The notes below the pieces were generated by a model. The model was not told where the DNA came from. It did no database searches and saw only the letters and a program-made list of their open reading frames with translations. A stretch of 64,000 bases of DNA from Pyxidicoccus sp. MSG2 (lineage in GTDB: Bacteria > Myxococcota > Myxococcia > Myxococcales > Myxococcaceae). Positions 34,201-43,457 of the stretch are shown here, piece by piece. Where the stretch lies: positions 2,728,001 to 2,792,000 of the forward strand of contig NZ_JAPNKC010000001.1 in assembly GCF_026626705.1 (NCBI RefSeq), written 5' to 3'. A program made the translations under genes and the position numbers. Every line of letters starts with the position of its first letter. Within the stretch, counting starts at the first letter, position 1.

Positions 34201-34304
34201 GGAGCGGCCTGGGCCCCCGTCCCCTGGACGGCCATCAAGGTGGCAGCCAGCGCGAGGCAACCAGAGGTGAGAAGCGTCATGAAAACGGCGCGCGGGGAAG
34301 CCAT
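31245..34304 (-). CDS. Large MYXO-CTERM surface protein with 14 repeats
   Basis: The start is the ATG at 34304, giving 1019 residues with a signal peptide ending near residue 35. Fourteen repeats of about 45-50 residues follow, each with a core like VAFDGTNYLVVWADHREG, and presumably build beta-propeller or WD-like blades. A cysteine-rich module (CNTACGGGVCEACSVAEGAP and DDGNACSHTDTCNG types) comes next, then tandem DAGT-PP linkers. The end reads GCGCGATSGG, a hydrophobic stretch and RRRRRS, the Cys/transmembrane/Arg pattern of the MYXO-CTERM signal that directs sorting to the cell surface. The ligand or function is unknown. Confidence 0.88.
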   Translation of the reverse strand: MASPRAVFMTLLTSGCLALAATLMAVQGTGAQAAPQPQAAPLAAASQEFGIDLPVRLPASEAQLEPAVAFDGTNYLVVWADHREGLRRGSSSTSTLMGARVSRDGQLLDPFGFEITDTPHYHAAPSVAFDGTNFLVVWERQLTPSSATDIHATRVSPAGQVIDPAPAVISSAGFSQESPRVAFDGTNFLVVWLDWRNGSSSDVYGARVGRDGKRIGTDFPISTGPQSEYLPTVAFGGSEFLVVWSDSRSGTGNSDLYGTRISTAGTVLEPSGRSIISAPGSQGAPALVSDGTQYLLAWEDNRAQLADGGTAPTQVYAARLALDGTPVSGSARALLSGGYQVTPVVAAARDGFLVTWQDYRGPSRVLPVVRLDASGAQVSTSELPVAPAPYIAPFSVGSDGETFLLAWAEQQTTARSWDVLATKVGAAAELPATPATLLSVVANTQKQPTVAFDGEHYVVAWVDNRNALDSGQDIYAARVGTDGALLDLAGVPVTTAPDPQASPRIACEGGRCLVVWENPRDAGFSSNSDVYAARLTSDAGVLEAREMLLTPTPAERHNPAVASDGHQYQVVWNEWTPDGFNILGLRVPHEGEPGELSPIPICTATHNQVRPVIAAFGGLSLVVWNDSRSNSFGDLYAARIDSDGGVLDPDGQPLLRASWSKYTHAVSASEAGFLVAWEDGRSSTSRDDIYGARVLLDGGLPDGTGRKLAIAPGYQSEPALAFNGTRHVAVWRDTRDDLSTDTLSESHLYGQVVPTGGGDLDGGGFSVAPGPFVQAAPAVASDGRQRALVVYERRDAFGDPRLRARWVSDMLANGSACAVAGECASGYCVDGVCCNTACGGGVCEACSVAEGAPVDGVCAPLDGRSCDDGNACSHTDTCNGRTCGGMTYQCSPGQCENSSSCDGQGGCSAVPRPNGSVCNDGNACTTPDSCQAGSCVGAESDVCQQDAGTEPPRDAGTNPPQDAGTNPPQDAGTDPSRDAGTSPPPPDESSGCGCGATSGGFELALALGAGAILRRRRRS

Positions 34305-34492
34305 ACGAGTCTCCAGGTGCAACCACGGCCGCCAGGATACAGACACGTCGGCGCTTCTCCAGGGGAGCACCGTCCAGTGGAGCCCAGGACCCAGGCAGGC
34401 AGGGGCTTCCCTGACCTCACGCCGCGTTGACGTCCCAACCTTCGTCCACATCCGACTTGGGCCCTAAACCGTGTGTGGTAGCGAAAGGCTCG

Positions 34493-37400
34493 ATGAATCA
34501 CTCGACGGATTCTCGCGAAGCCACAACGGGCATTTCTTCCACCTTCGAGGACTCCGCCGAGGTCCTCGCGGGCGGAGGGGAGATGGGCGCCCTCATCCGC
34601 GCCACGGACTGGTCGAAGACGGCCATCGGCGCGGTGACGGGCTGGCCCCAGAGCCTGCGCACCGCCGTCAGCATCCTGCTCGAGTCGCGCTTCCCCATGT
34701 ACATCGCGTGGGGGCCGGACTTCGTCCAGCTCTACAACGACGGCTATCGGCCCATCCTGGGCTCGACGAAGCACCCCGCCGCCATGGGGCGGAGCACGCG
34801 CGAAACCTTCGCTGAAATCTGGCACATCATCGGTCCGATGTTCGAAGGGGTGATGGAGGGAAGGGCCGTCGGTGTGACGGACTTCATGCTCCCCCTGGAC
34901 CGTCACGGGTTCACCGAGGAGTGCTACTTCATCTTCTCCTACAGCCCCATCCGTGACGAAAGCGCGGGCGTCGGTGGCGTCCTCGTCACCGTGACGGAGA
35001 CCACCGACCGCGTCCTCGGAGAGCGGCGGCTGCGGACGCTGAGGGACCTCGCGGCACGCGCGGGGGCGGTGAAGCGGGAAGAGGAGGCCTGGCGAGAAGC
35101 AGCCCATGCGCTGGAGGGCAACGCCTTCGACATTCCCTTCGCCCTGCTCTACCGGTTGGATGAGACGGGCACGCGCCCCACCCTGGTGGCGTCGGCGGGC
35201 TGGACATGCTCCAGCGAGGACGCGGACAGTCCCCCGTGGCCCTTTCTCGAGGCCACGGAAACGCAGAGCGCGCAGCTCGTCTCCGACGTGCGCGCCCGCT
35301 TCGGCGACCTACCCGGCGGCGCCTGGCCCGAGTCCCCCCACTCCGCCTGGGTGCTGCCCATCTCCCGTCCGGGCGCCGAGCGCTCCTACGGCTTCCTCGT
35401 CGTGGGCCTGAGCACACGTCGCCCGCTGGACGACGACTACCGCGGGTTCCTGGGGCTGGTGGCGGACCACCTCGCCACGGCCGTGAGCAACGCCCGCGCC
35501 TACGAGGAGGAGAAGCAACGGGCCGAGGCCCTCGCCGAGCTGGACCGCGCCAAGACGGCCTTCTTCAGCAACGTCAGCCACGAGTTCCGCACGCCCCTCA
35601 CCCTGATGCTGGGGCCCGTCGAGGACGGCCTGGCGGACGCCCGGGAGCCGCTCCCGCCCGGACAGCGCGAGCGCCAGGAACTGGTGCGCCGCAACGGCCT
35701 CCGGCTCCAGAAGCTGGTCAACACGCTGCTGGACTTCGCCCGCTTCGAGGCGGGGCGCGCCAGGGCCTCCTTCGTCCCCACGGACCTCGCCGCGCTCACC
35801 CGGGACCTCGCGAGCACGTTCGACTCGGCGATGGCGACCGCCGACCTCCAACTGGTGGTGGAGTGCCCCGCCCTGCCGGAGGCCGTCCATGTCGACCCGG
35901 CGATGTGGGAGAAGATTGTCCTCAACCTCCTCTCCAACGCCTTCAAGTTCACCTTCACGGGTGAAATCCGTGTCGCGCTGAAGTGGCTGGGCGAGCGCGT
36001 GGAGCTCACCGTCCAGGACACGGGCACCGGCATCCCCGAAGAGGAGCTGTCGCGCATCTTCGAGCGCTTCCACCGGGTGGAGGGCGCGCGCGGGCGGAGT
36101 CACGAGGGCACGGGCATCGGCCTCGCCCTCGTGCGGGAGTTGGTGAACCTGCACCGCGGGCAGGTGACGGTGAAGAGCGTCCTCGGGAAGGGAACCACCT
36201 TCACCGTGTGCCTCCCGACGGGCACCGCGCACCTGCCCAGGGAGCAGCTCGGCGAGGCCCGAGCGCTCGCGCCCACCGGGATTGGGTCTCACGCGTTCCT
36301 CGCCGAGGTCTCCCAATGGAATGACACCGGCACCCCGTCATCCGCGCCGTCGGTGCCGGCCCCACACCAAGCGGGTGCACGCATCCTGGTGGCGGACGAC
36401 AACACCGACATGCGCACCTACCTCACGCGCCTGCTGTCGCCGCACTGGACGGTGGAGGTGGTGAGCGACGGTGCGCGGGCCCTCGCCGCGGCGCAGGCGC
36501 ATCCCCCGGACCTCATCCTGTCCGACGTGATGATGCCGGGCATGAATGGCCTCGAGCTGGTCCGCATGCTGCGCGCGGACCCGCGCACCCGGACCATCCC
36601 CGTGGTGCTCCTCTCCGCTCGCGCGGGGGAAGAGGCCACCATCGAGGGCTTGAAGAGCGGCGCCGACGAATACCTCGTCAAGCCCTTCTCCGCGAACGAG
36701 CTCCTCGCTCGCGTCAATGCGCAGCTCACGGTCTCCCACCTGCGGCGGCAGGCCGTCCAGGCCGAGCGCGCCCACGCCGAGCAAGCCAGCCGGCTGCTCG
36801 CCGAAGCCGAGCGCGCCACCCGCTCACGCGAGGAGACGCTGGCCATCGTCAGCCACGACCTGCGCTCTCCCTTGAGCAGCATCAGCCTCGCCGCGGAGCT
36901 CCTCCAACGCACCCTGGGGCATGACGAGCGCGATGCTCAGTGGCGCAAACAGACGGACTCCATTCTCCGCTCCGTGGGCCGCATGAACCGGCTCGTGGGG
37001 GACCTGCTCGACGTGGCGAGCATCGACTCCGGCAGCCTCTCCCTCGAGCCCCGGCCCCACGCGGCGGAGGAGCTGCTGCGCGAGGTCCGCGAGACATTCG
37101 AGCCGCAGGCGCTGGAGAAGGGCGTCGCGCTCCAGACCGCAATCGCCTCCCACCTTCCGCCGGTGCCGTGCGACAGGGAGCGGGTCCTCCAGGTCCTCGG
37201 AAACCTCGTCTCCAATGCGGTCAGATTCACTCCCCACGGCGGCACCGTGCGGGTGCGGGCGGAGCTCGAGCAGGGCACCGGGAGCGTCCGCTTCAGCGTG
37301 TCGGACACCGGCCCCGGAATCCCGCTCGAAGCCCAACCCCACATCTTCGACCGCTACTGGCACGCGGCCCAGAAGCGGCGCGAGGGCCACGGCCTGGGTC

Positions 37401-40400
37401 TCTCCATCGCGAAGGGCATCGTGGAAGGCCATGGCGGGCGCATCCAGTTGGAGAGTCCTCCCGGCGCGGGCAGCACCTTCTCCTTCTCGATACCGCTTGC
37501 GCCGCGGGCGAAGGCTGTCACGCCCGCGGCACCGCTCGCGCATCACCCGGCGCTCCCACCGCCGACGCGCCCGGGCACCGAGGAGAGCTTCATCCAGGCC
37601 GGCGGTGAGATGGGCGCCCTGATGCGCTCCATCGACTGGTCCCAGAACCCGCTGGGTCCGTGCGAGCGCTGGCCGCAGTCGCTGCGCACGTCCGTCAGCA
37701 CGATGCTCCGCTCCCCCTACCCCATCATCCTCTTCTGGGGGCCGGAGCTCATCATGCTGTACAACGACCCGTTCCGGCCCATCCTGGGCGCCAAGCACCC
37801 GCAGACGATGGGCGCGCGCGGGAATGAGGCGCTCGCCGAGGAATGGACACTCCTCGGCCCCTTGATGAAGCGCGTGCATGAGACAGGCGAGCCGCTGTTC
37901 ATCGAGAACGGCAACGTCAACTTCGCGCGCCGGCCCGGCGGCCTGAGGGAAGAGGCCTACTTCACCTGGTCCTACAACCCGACCATCGGCGAGACGGGGG
38001 GCATCGCGGGCCTCTTCGCCATCGCGAGCGAGACGACGCGGCAGGTGGTCGGTGACCGGCAGCTGGCCATCCTCCGGGAGCTGTCCATCCGGACGGCCCT
38101 CGACAAGAAGGTCGAGGACATCTACCGCTCGCTGGATGCCGTCCTCGCGCAGGCCGGCAACGACGTGCCCTTCGCCCTCCTCTATGCCGTCAGGGCCGAC
38201 ACGGCTCACCTGGTCAGCCGTGCCGGCCTGTCCCAGGGAGCACGCGCCGCGCCCACCGAGCTGATGCTCGGCGACACGACGTCCTGGCCGCTCCAGGGCG
38301 TGGCGCGGACGGGACAGGAGGTGCTGGTCGAAGACCTCCACACCCGCTTCGGCCCCCTCCCGGGCGGGCCCTGGCCCGAGCCCGCGACGCGGGCCCTGAT
38401 GCTTCCGGTGGCGATGGGCGCGGACGCGGAGACGATGGGCGTGCTCGTCGTCGGGCTCAGTCCGCTCCGCGCGCTCGACGACGAGTACCGGGGCTTCCTG
38501 CAGCTGCTGGCGCGGCAGCTCGCCGCCAGCATCTCCAGCGCCCGCGCCTATGAGCAGGAGAAGAAGCGGGCGGAGGAGCTCGCCCAGCTCGACCAGGCCA
38601 AGACGGCGTTCTTCAGCAACGTGAGCCACGAGTTCCGGACGCCGCTGACGCTGATTCTCGGCCCCATCGAGGACGCGCTGACCAGCACGCGAAAGGCCCT
38701 GGAGGGAGAGCAGCTCGACCTGGTCCGCCGCAATGCCTTGCGGCTCTACAAGATGGTCAACACCCTCCTCGACTTCTCGCGAATGGAGGCGGGGCGGGCC
38801 CAGGCGACGTTCGTTCCGACGGACCTCGCGCGCTTCACGAGCAACCTGGCCAGCGCCTTCGAGTCCGCCGCGGCGAGTGCGGGCCTGCGCCTGGTGGTGG
38901 ACTGCCCGCCGCTGCCCGAGCCCATCTATGTCGACCCGGACATGTGGGAGAAGGTTGTCCTCAATCTCCTCTCGAATGCCGTGAAGTACACCCACCAGGG
39001 TGAAATCCGCGTCGGCCTCGAATGGGCCGACGGGCAGGCCGTCCTCACCGTCCAGGACACGGGCGTGGGCATCCCCGAAGAAGAGCTCCCGCGCGTCTTC
39101 GAGCGCTTCTACCGCGTCCGCTCCACCGAGGGACGCAGCCACGAGGGGACCGGCATCGGCCTCGCGCTGGTGCAGGAGCTGGTGAGGCTGCACGGCGGCA
39201 GCGTCTCGGTGACGAGCAGGCTGGGTGAGGGCAGCACCTTCACCGTGCGACTGCCGCGTGGCTCGGTGCACCTTCCCCCGGAGCGGGTCCAGCAGACGCT
39301 CGAGTCCCGCGCTTCCGCGGCGGGCGCCGCGCCTTTCGTCGAAGAGGCCCGGCGCTGGTCCGCGGGCACCGGGGAGGCAGCGGGCGACTCCCTCCCCGGA
39401 GCACCCGACGACACCTTCGAGGTACCGCCGGAGTACGTGCACTCCCGCATCCTCCTCGTGGACGACAACGCGGACCTGCGCACCTACGTCTCCGGGCTGC
39501 TTCGGCGCACCTTCCCCAACGTCCAGATGGCGGCGGACGGGAACAAGGGCCTCGCAGAGGCGCGCGCCCACCCGCCGGACCTCATCCTCTCGGATGTGAT
39601 GATGCCAGGGCTGGACGGCTTCGGACTGGTGCGCGCCCTGCGCGCCGACGAGCGCACGCGGGCCATCCCCATCATCCTCCTGTCCGCCCGGGCGGGCGAT
39701 GAGTCCACGGTGGAGGGGCTGCACAGCGGCGCGGACGACTACCTGGTGAAGCCGTTTTCAGCACGGGAGCTCCTCGCCCGTGTACGGACCCAGTTGGAGA
39801 TGGCGCGCGTGCGCCGGGACGTGGCGCAACATGAGCATGCCGAGCAGCAGCTCCGTGCCACGGTGAAGGCGCGCGACGAGTGGCTCAACGCCGTGAGCCA
39901 CGAACTCCGGACGCCCCTGAGCGCGCTGGCGCTGAGCGTCCGGTCGCTGATTCGCGGCGTCACCCCCGGGGAGCGCGCCGTGCTCTCTCCCGAGGAAGCG
40001 AGCACCCGGGCGCAGGCCACGGAGCGACACCTCCACCGGCTGACGCGACAGGTGGAGCAGCTCGTCGAGGTGGCGGAGCTCGTGTCGGGCCACCTGGAGC
40101 TCACCCCGGAGGAGACCGACCTCTCCACGGTGGTGGGCGCCCTCGTCGAGGAGACGCGAGAGAAGGCCGCGCGCATGGGCTGCACCCTCACCCTGAGCGC
40201 GAGCTCGCCCGTCGTGGGGGCCTATGACCGCGCGCGGTTGCGCCAACTGGTGGAGGGCCTTCTCGACAACGCCCTCAAGTTCGGGATGGGCAAGCCCGTG
40301 GAAGTCACCGTGGCCAGGGACGCGGACAGCGCTTCGATTCGCATCGTGGACCATGGCGGAGGTGTCTCGCCCGAGGACGCGGAGCGCATCTTCAGCCGCT

Positions 40401-40609
40401 TCGAACGCGCCGCTCCCACCCGGAACTACGGGGGCTTCGGCCTGGGCCTGTGGATGGCACGCCACATCGCGGAAGCACACGGGGGAGCCCTCCACCTGAC
40501 GAAAACGGAGGGCGGAGGGGCCACCTTCACGGTGGTGCTCCCGCTGAGCTTCGCCAGCACGGTGCCAGGGGCGGTCCCTATGCAGTCCCTTCGGCGGCCT
40601 GTTCGCTGA
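34493..40609 (+). CDS. Giant hybrid histidine kinase with four kinase cores and two receivers
   Basis: The ATG at 34493 (with a GAAAGG site) gives 2038 residues. The chain has two similar halves. Each has a PAS-like sensor (about 25-170 and 1035-1180), a GAF-like domain (190-335; 1200-1350), a HisKA/HATPase core, a receiver and a second HisKA/HATPase core. Phosphoacceptor histidines are at residues 363, 788, 1379 and 1803, in boxes such as SHEFRTPLT, SHDLRSPLS and SHELRTPLS. Receiver aspartates are at 678 and 1701, in LSDVMMPG, each followed by a YLVKPF lysine. HATPase G boxes (GTGIPEEE, GHGLGLSIAKG) look intact. No membrane helix is seen, so it is probably cytoplasmic. Duplication and fusion explain the layout; the stimulus is unknown. 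Confidence 0.9.
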   Translation: MNHSTDSREATTGISSTFEDSAEVLAGGGEMGALIRATDWSKTAIGAVTGWPQSLRTAVSILLESRFPMYIAWGPDFVQLYNDGYRPILGSTKHPAAMGRSTRETFAEIWHIIGPMFEGVMEGRAVGVTDFMLPLDRHGFTEECYFIFSYSPIRDESAGVGGVLVTVTETTDRVLGERRLRTLRDLAARAGAVKREEEAWREAAHALEGNAFDIPFALLYRLDETGTRPTLVASAGWTCSSEDADSPPWPFLEATETQSAQLVSDVRARFGDLPGGAWPESPHSAWVLPISRPGAERSYGFLVVGLSTRRPLDDDYRGFLGLVADHLATAVSNARAYEEEKQRAEALAELDRAKTAFFSNVSHEFRTPLTLMLGPVEDGLADAREPLPPGQRERQELVRRNGLRLQKLVNTLLDFARFEAGRARASFVPTDLAALTRDLASTFDSAMATADLQLVVECPALPEAVHVDPAMWEKIVLNLLSNAFKFTFTGEIRVALKWLGERVELTVQDTGTGIPEEELSRIFERFHRVEGARGRSHEGTGIGLALVRELVNLHRGQVTVKSVLGKGTTFTVCLPTGTAHLPREQLGEARALAPTGIGSHAFLAEVSQWNDTGTPSSAPSVPAPHQAGARILVADDNTDMRTYLTRLLSPHWTVEVVSDGARALAAAQAHPPDLILSDVMMPGMNGLELVRMLRADPRTRTIPVVLLSARAGEEATIEGLKSGADEYLVKPFSANELLARVNAQLTVSHLRRQAVQAERAHAEQASRLLAEAERATRSREETLAIVSHDLRSPLSSISLAAELLQRTLGHDERDAQWRKQTDSILRSVGRMNRLVGDLLDVASIDSGSLSLEPRPHAAEELLREVRETFEPQALEKGVALQTAIASHLPPVPCDRERVLQVLGNLVSNAVRFTPHGGTVRVRAELEQGTGSVRFSVSDTGPGIPLEAQPHIFDRYWHAAQKRREGHGLGLSIAKGIVEGHGGRIQLESPPGAGSTFSFSIPLAPRAKAVTPAAPLAHHPALPPPTRPGTEESFIQAGGEMGALMRSIDWSQNPLGPCERWPQSLRTSVSTMLRSPYPIILFWGPELIMLYNDPFRPILGAKHPQTMGARGNEALAEEWTLLGPLMKRVHETGEPLFIENGNVNFARRPGGLREEAYFTWSYNPTIGETGGIAGLFAIASETTRQVVGDRQLAILRELSIRTALDKKVEDIYRSLDAVLAQAGNDVPFALLYAVRADTAHLVSRAGLSQGARAAPTELMLGDTTSWPLQGVARTGQEVLVEDLHTRFGPLPGGPWPEPATRALMLPVAMGADAETMGVLVVGLSPLRALDDEYRGFLQLLARQLAASISSARAYEQEKKRAEELAQLDQAKTAFFSNVSHEFRTPLTLILGPIEDALTSTRKALEGEQLDLVRRNALRLYKMVNTLLDFSRMEAGRAQATFVPTDLARFTSNLASAFESAAASAGLRLVVDCPPLPEPIYVDPDMWEKVVLNLLSNAVKYTHQGEIRVGLEWADGQAVLTVQDTGVGIPEEELPRVFERFYRVRSTEGRSHEGTGIGLALVQELVRLHGGSVSVTSRLGEGSTFTVRLPRGSVHLPPERVQQTLESRASAAGAAPFVEEARRWSAGTGEAAGDSLPGAPDDTFEVPPEYVHSRILLVDDNADLRTYVSGLLRRTFPNVQMAADGNKGLAEARAHPPDLILSDVMMPGLDGFGLVRALRADERTRAIPIILLSARAGDESTVEGLHSGADDYLVKPFSARELLARVRTQLEMARVRRDVAQHEHAEQQLRATVKARDEWLNAVSHELRTPLSALALSVRSLIRGVTPGERAVLSPEEASTRAQATERHLHRLTRQVEQLVEVAELVSGHLELTPEETDLSTVVGALVEETREKAARMGCTLTLSASSPVVGAYDRARLRQLVEGLLDNALKFGMGKPVEVTVARDADSASIRIVDHGGGVSPEDAERIFSRFERAAPTRNYGGFGLGLWMARHIAEAHGGALHLTKTEGGGATFTVVLPLSFASTVPGAVPMQSLRRPVR

Positions 40610-42641
40610 ACCTCGGGCCGCCAGGGCTGGGAGCCACCCCGGGTAGCGCGGGAAGCTCCACCGTGAAGGTGGCGCCCTCGCCGGGGCGGCTCGTGGCATG
40701 CAACTGGCCCCCGTGCGCTTCGACAATCTCCTTCGCGAGGTAGAGCCCCAGCCCGAGCCCGCCGTACTCCCGGGGGGACACCGCCTGTTCGAAGCGGCCA
40801 AAGACACGCGAGAGCGCCTGGGCATCCATCCCCACCCCATGGTCGCGCACGCGGAGGAGGGCGCGGCTGCCGGCCTGGGACACCTCCACCTCGAGGGGGC
40901 GTCCGGCGCCGAACTTCACGGCATTGGAGAGCAGGTTGGTGAGCACCTGCTCGATGCGGAGCCTGTCCCACTCTCCGAGCACGTCGTCCTCGAGGCGCAG
41001 CAGCAACGTGCAGCCGGCCCGCTCGAATTGCTCCCTGAAACGCTCCGTCGTCGTGCGCACGAGCTCGTCGAGTCGCACCGGCTCGCGGGCAAGCTGAAGC
41101 CGTCCGGAGTGGATGCGCCCGATATCGAGAAGGCTGTCGACCAGGCGCGAGAGGCGGGCCACCTGCTTGACGGCCAGTTGGAGCTTCCGCCGGACGGACT
41201 CCACCACCGGGCGTGGACCCAGCGACCGCAGGAGGGTGCCCAACCGCAGGTTGAGGGCGGTCAGCGGCGTGCGCAGCTCGTGGGCCGCGATGGCGATGAA
41301 TTCGTCGCGGGCATGGACGGCCTGCTCCGAGCGCTCGAAGAGCCAGGCATTCTCCACGGCCAGGGCACAGCGTCGCGCGAGCTCTTCGGCAAGGTACCGC
41401 TCGCGAGCGCGGAGCGGCCGCAACCGCTCCTCCCCCACCAGCACGAGCGCGCCCACCGGCTTCTCCCTGCCCTGCAACGGCACCAGGATGATGCGCCCGG
41501 ATGGGTCCACCCATCGCTGGAGGGGGGGTGTCAGCTGGGCGGCCAGCACCGGGTGGAGCTCCGGCCCCACCCCCATCTCGGCCACCTGAACGAGGCGCCC
41601 ATCTTCCTGCGCCACCCATGCGGCGAACCCCGTGGCCATATCGGGGACCACCCGCTCCGCGATGAGGGAGAGCGTGCGGCGAACGTCCAGGGACTCGGCG
41701 AGGAGCGCCCCCACGTCGGCGAAGAACCGGTGGACGCGCGCGGTCGCGCGGCGCTCCGCAACCAGCGCCGCGAACGCGTTGGCGGAGAGCCCCATCACCG
41801 CGAGGTACGCCTGCGTCGCGAGAAGTTGTGCCTCGCTCGATACGGGCGCGCCAGAAAAAGGGCCATGCCCGGCGACCGTGTCTCCCAGGGTGATGGTCGT
41901 GAGCGCCGCCACCGCGGCGGCCGTTCCCGCCGGCCCCAACCAGAGTGCCGCCCAGACGAGCAGGGGAAAGGGAAGATAGGGGAAGGCCCAGCGCACGGAC
42001 CCGCCGAGGACGAAGTGGCTCACCGCCACGACCGCACCGAGAACGATGGCCAGCTCGCCCAGGCACCGCGGACGGGCGAACTCACGTGGGAGGGGCCACC
42101 ACGTGAGCAGCAGCGGCGCCAACAGCAGGCTTCCCAACGAGTCGGCCAGAAACCAGGCGAGCCACTCGATGGAAAAGGGAGCCGCACCCTCCAGCCAGAG
42201 CACCATCGACGCGGCCCCGAGCGTCGCGCTGACGAGCGGCCCGAGCAGGCCTCCGAAGAGGATGAGGCCGGCGACTTCGCGGACATGGTGCAGCCGCACC
42301 GGCCCCGCCGCCCAGGAGCACACGAGGACCGCCCCCAGCAGTGCGCGGAGGCAGTTGGCCGCCGCCCACGTCAGGGCCATGGGAAGCACACCGCCGAGCA
42401 CCAGCACCTTGGCCAGCTCGGCGAGGAAGAGTGCGGCGAGGAGGATGCCCCAGTGGCGTCGCTCGACCCGTACGAGCACCGCGAGCGTCAGTCCACTCGG
42501 CAGCCAGATGGCGGCACTGTGGTAGGGAGCAAACGTGGTGCGCTCACTCACCACCCCGAGGCCGAAGAAGAGGAGCCCGAGAGCGGTGGCCCAGCCCACC
42601 GTCTCCAGCGTGGTGCTTCGCGGCTCTCGCAACGACCTCAT
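40578..42641 (-). CDS. MASE1-GAF histidine kinase, overlapping the giant kinase gene
   Basis: From the ATG at 42641 the protein has 687 residues. About ten hydrophobic segments form an N-terminal MASE1-like membrane sensor (about 10-300; HSAAIWLPSGLTLAVLV). A GAF-like domain follows (about 330-440), then HisKA with His454 in AAHELRTPL, and HATPase with GVGMDAQALSRVFGRFEQ and GLGLGLYLAKEIVEAHGG. No receiver is attached. The last 32 bases overlap the 3' end of the giant kinase gene on the other strand. Other start codons upstream (up to 42749) are possible. Confidence 0.85.
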   Translation of the reverse strand: MRSLREPRSTTLETVGWATALGLLFFGLGVVSERTTFAPYHSAAIWLPSGLTLAVLVRVERRHWGILLAALFLAELAKVLVLGGVLPMALTWAAANCLRALLGAVLVCSWAAGPVRLHHVREVAGLILFGGLLGPLVSATLGAASMVLWLEGAAPFSIEWLAWFLADSLGSLLLAPLLLTWWPLPREFARPRCLGELAIVLGAVVAVSHFVLGGSVRWAFPYLPFPLLVWAALWLGPAGTAAAVAALTTITLGDTVAGHGPFSGAPVSSEAQLLATQAYLAVMGLSANAFAALVAERRATARVHRFFADVGALLAESLDVRRTLSLIAERVVPDMATGFAAWVAQEDGRLVQVAEMGVGPELHPVLAAQLTPPLQRWVDPSGRIILVPLQGREKPVGALVLVGEERLRPLRARERYLAEELARRCALAVENAWLFERSEQAVHARDEFIAIAAHELRTPLTALNLRLGTLLRSLGPRPVVESVRRKLQLAVKQVARLSRLVDSLLDIGRIHSGRLQLAREPVRLDELVRTTTERFREQFERAGCTLLLRLEDDVLGEWDRLRIEQVLTNLLSNAVKFGAGRPLEVEVSQAGSRALLRVRDHGVGMDAQALSRVFGRFEQAVSPREYGGLGLGLYLAKEIVEAHGGQLHATSRPGEGATFTVELPALPGVAPSPGGPRFSEQAAEGTA

Positions 42642-42757
42642 GCCAGCCCCCCGCCCCGGGAGGGGGGCCCATCCCAGGAGCATGAAAGATGGGAAGACCG
42701 GCCGCCGCCCGCAGGGGCGCCGAGCCCGGCTGCCCGCTCCGTCACTCACACGACGAT

Positions 42758-43447
42758 TCAGCTCCCCTTGGGCCGGGTCCGCGCACGAGGGGCCTTGCGC
42801 GCGGCCTTTCGCGACGCGGGTGGTGTCTCGGACGGAACAGGGCCATACCGCCGGGCCGCGACGTCCTGATGCGCGAGCCGGCGGAGCGCGATGAGCACGG
42901 GCTCGTGGAGCGCGGTGCCGAGCACGGCGTACTCGACGGCGGCCGCGGCATCGTCCCGCGGGATGCGGCCGACGTCGAACTCGGCGATGGCGCGGATGTG
43001 CGGCCCGTAGACGGCGAGTCGCGCGTCGTCGAGGGGGATGCCAGCGGCCTCGGCGGCGGCGAGCGCGCGCTCGAGCTGGGCGACGGCCGCGAAGCGAGGC
43101 TCATAGACCTGGCCGAGCTGCTCCAGCACGGCACGGGCGCGCGGGTAGTCGGCCGTGGCATCCGGCGTCACCTCCGGCGGCAGGGCCTCGATGGCCTGGC
43201 CGAAGGTCTCGAAGAGGGAGTCCTGGGGCTGGTCGATGAGCCGAAGCACCTCGCGCGCCTTCTGCACGCTGAGGCCCACCGTCTCGGTGAGCGCGCGAAT
43301 CACGGCGATGCGCCGCACGTGCACCTCGCCGTATTCGGCCCGCGTCGCGGCGGTCGCCTCACCGGCCGGGAGCAGTCCCTCGCGCAGGTAGTACTTGATG
43401 GTCGCGAGCGGAACGCCTGTCCGCTCCACGAGCTCGGAGATGCGCAT
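42758..43447 (-). CDS. MerR family regulator
   Basis: The 229-residue product starts with a MerR winged-helix (MRISELVERTGVPLATIKYY, then LREGLLPAGEATAATRAEYG) followed by a dimerisation helix. The C-terminal 110 residues are a helical effector domain I do not recognise, ending in a basic tail (KAARKAPRARTRPKGS). The start at 43447 follows AAGGAAAT at good spacing. A small membrane-protein gene is divergent. Palindromes in the shared promoter suggest that it controls that gene and itself. Confidence 0.87.
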   Translation of the reverse strand: MRISELVERTGVPLATIKYYLREGLLPAGEATAATRAEYGEVHVRRIAVIRALTETVGLSVQKAREVLRLIDQPQDSLFETFGQAIEALPPEVTPDATADYPRARAVLEQLGQVYEPRFAAVAQLERALAAAEAAGIPLDDARLAVYGPHIRAIAEFDVGRIPRDDAAAAVEYAVLGTALHEPVLIALRRLAHQDVAARRYGPVPSETPPASRKAARKAPRARTRPKGS

Positions 43448-43457
43448 GCGGATTTCC

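Noticed and set aside
34493-40609. Very long open frames on the opposite strand inside the giant kinase gene, including one of about 960 codons near 36.8-39.7 kb
   Set aside because: They have no domain, signal peptide or ribosome site and mirror the high-GC codon use of the kinase; the kinase frame carries all conserved motifs.
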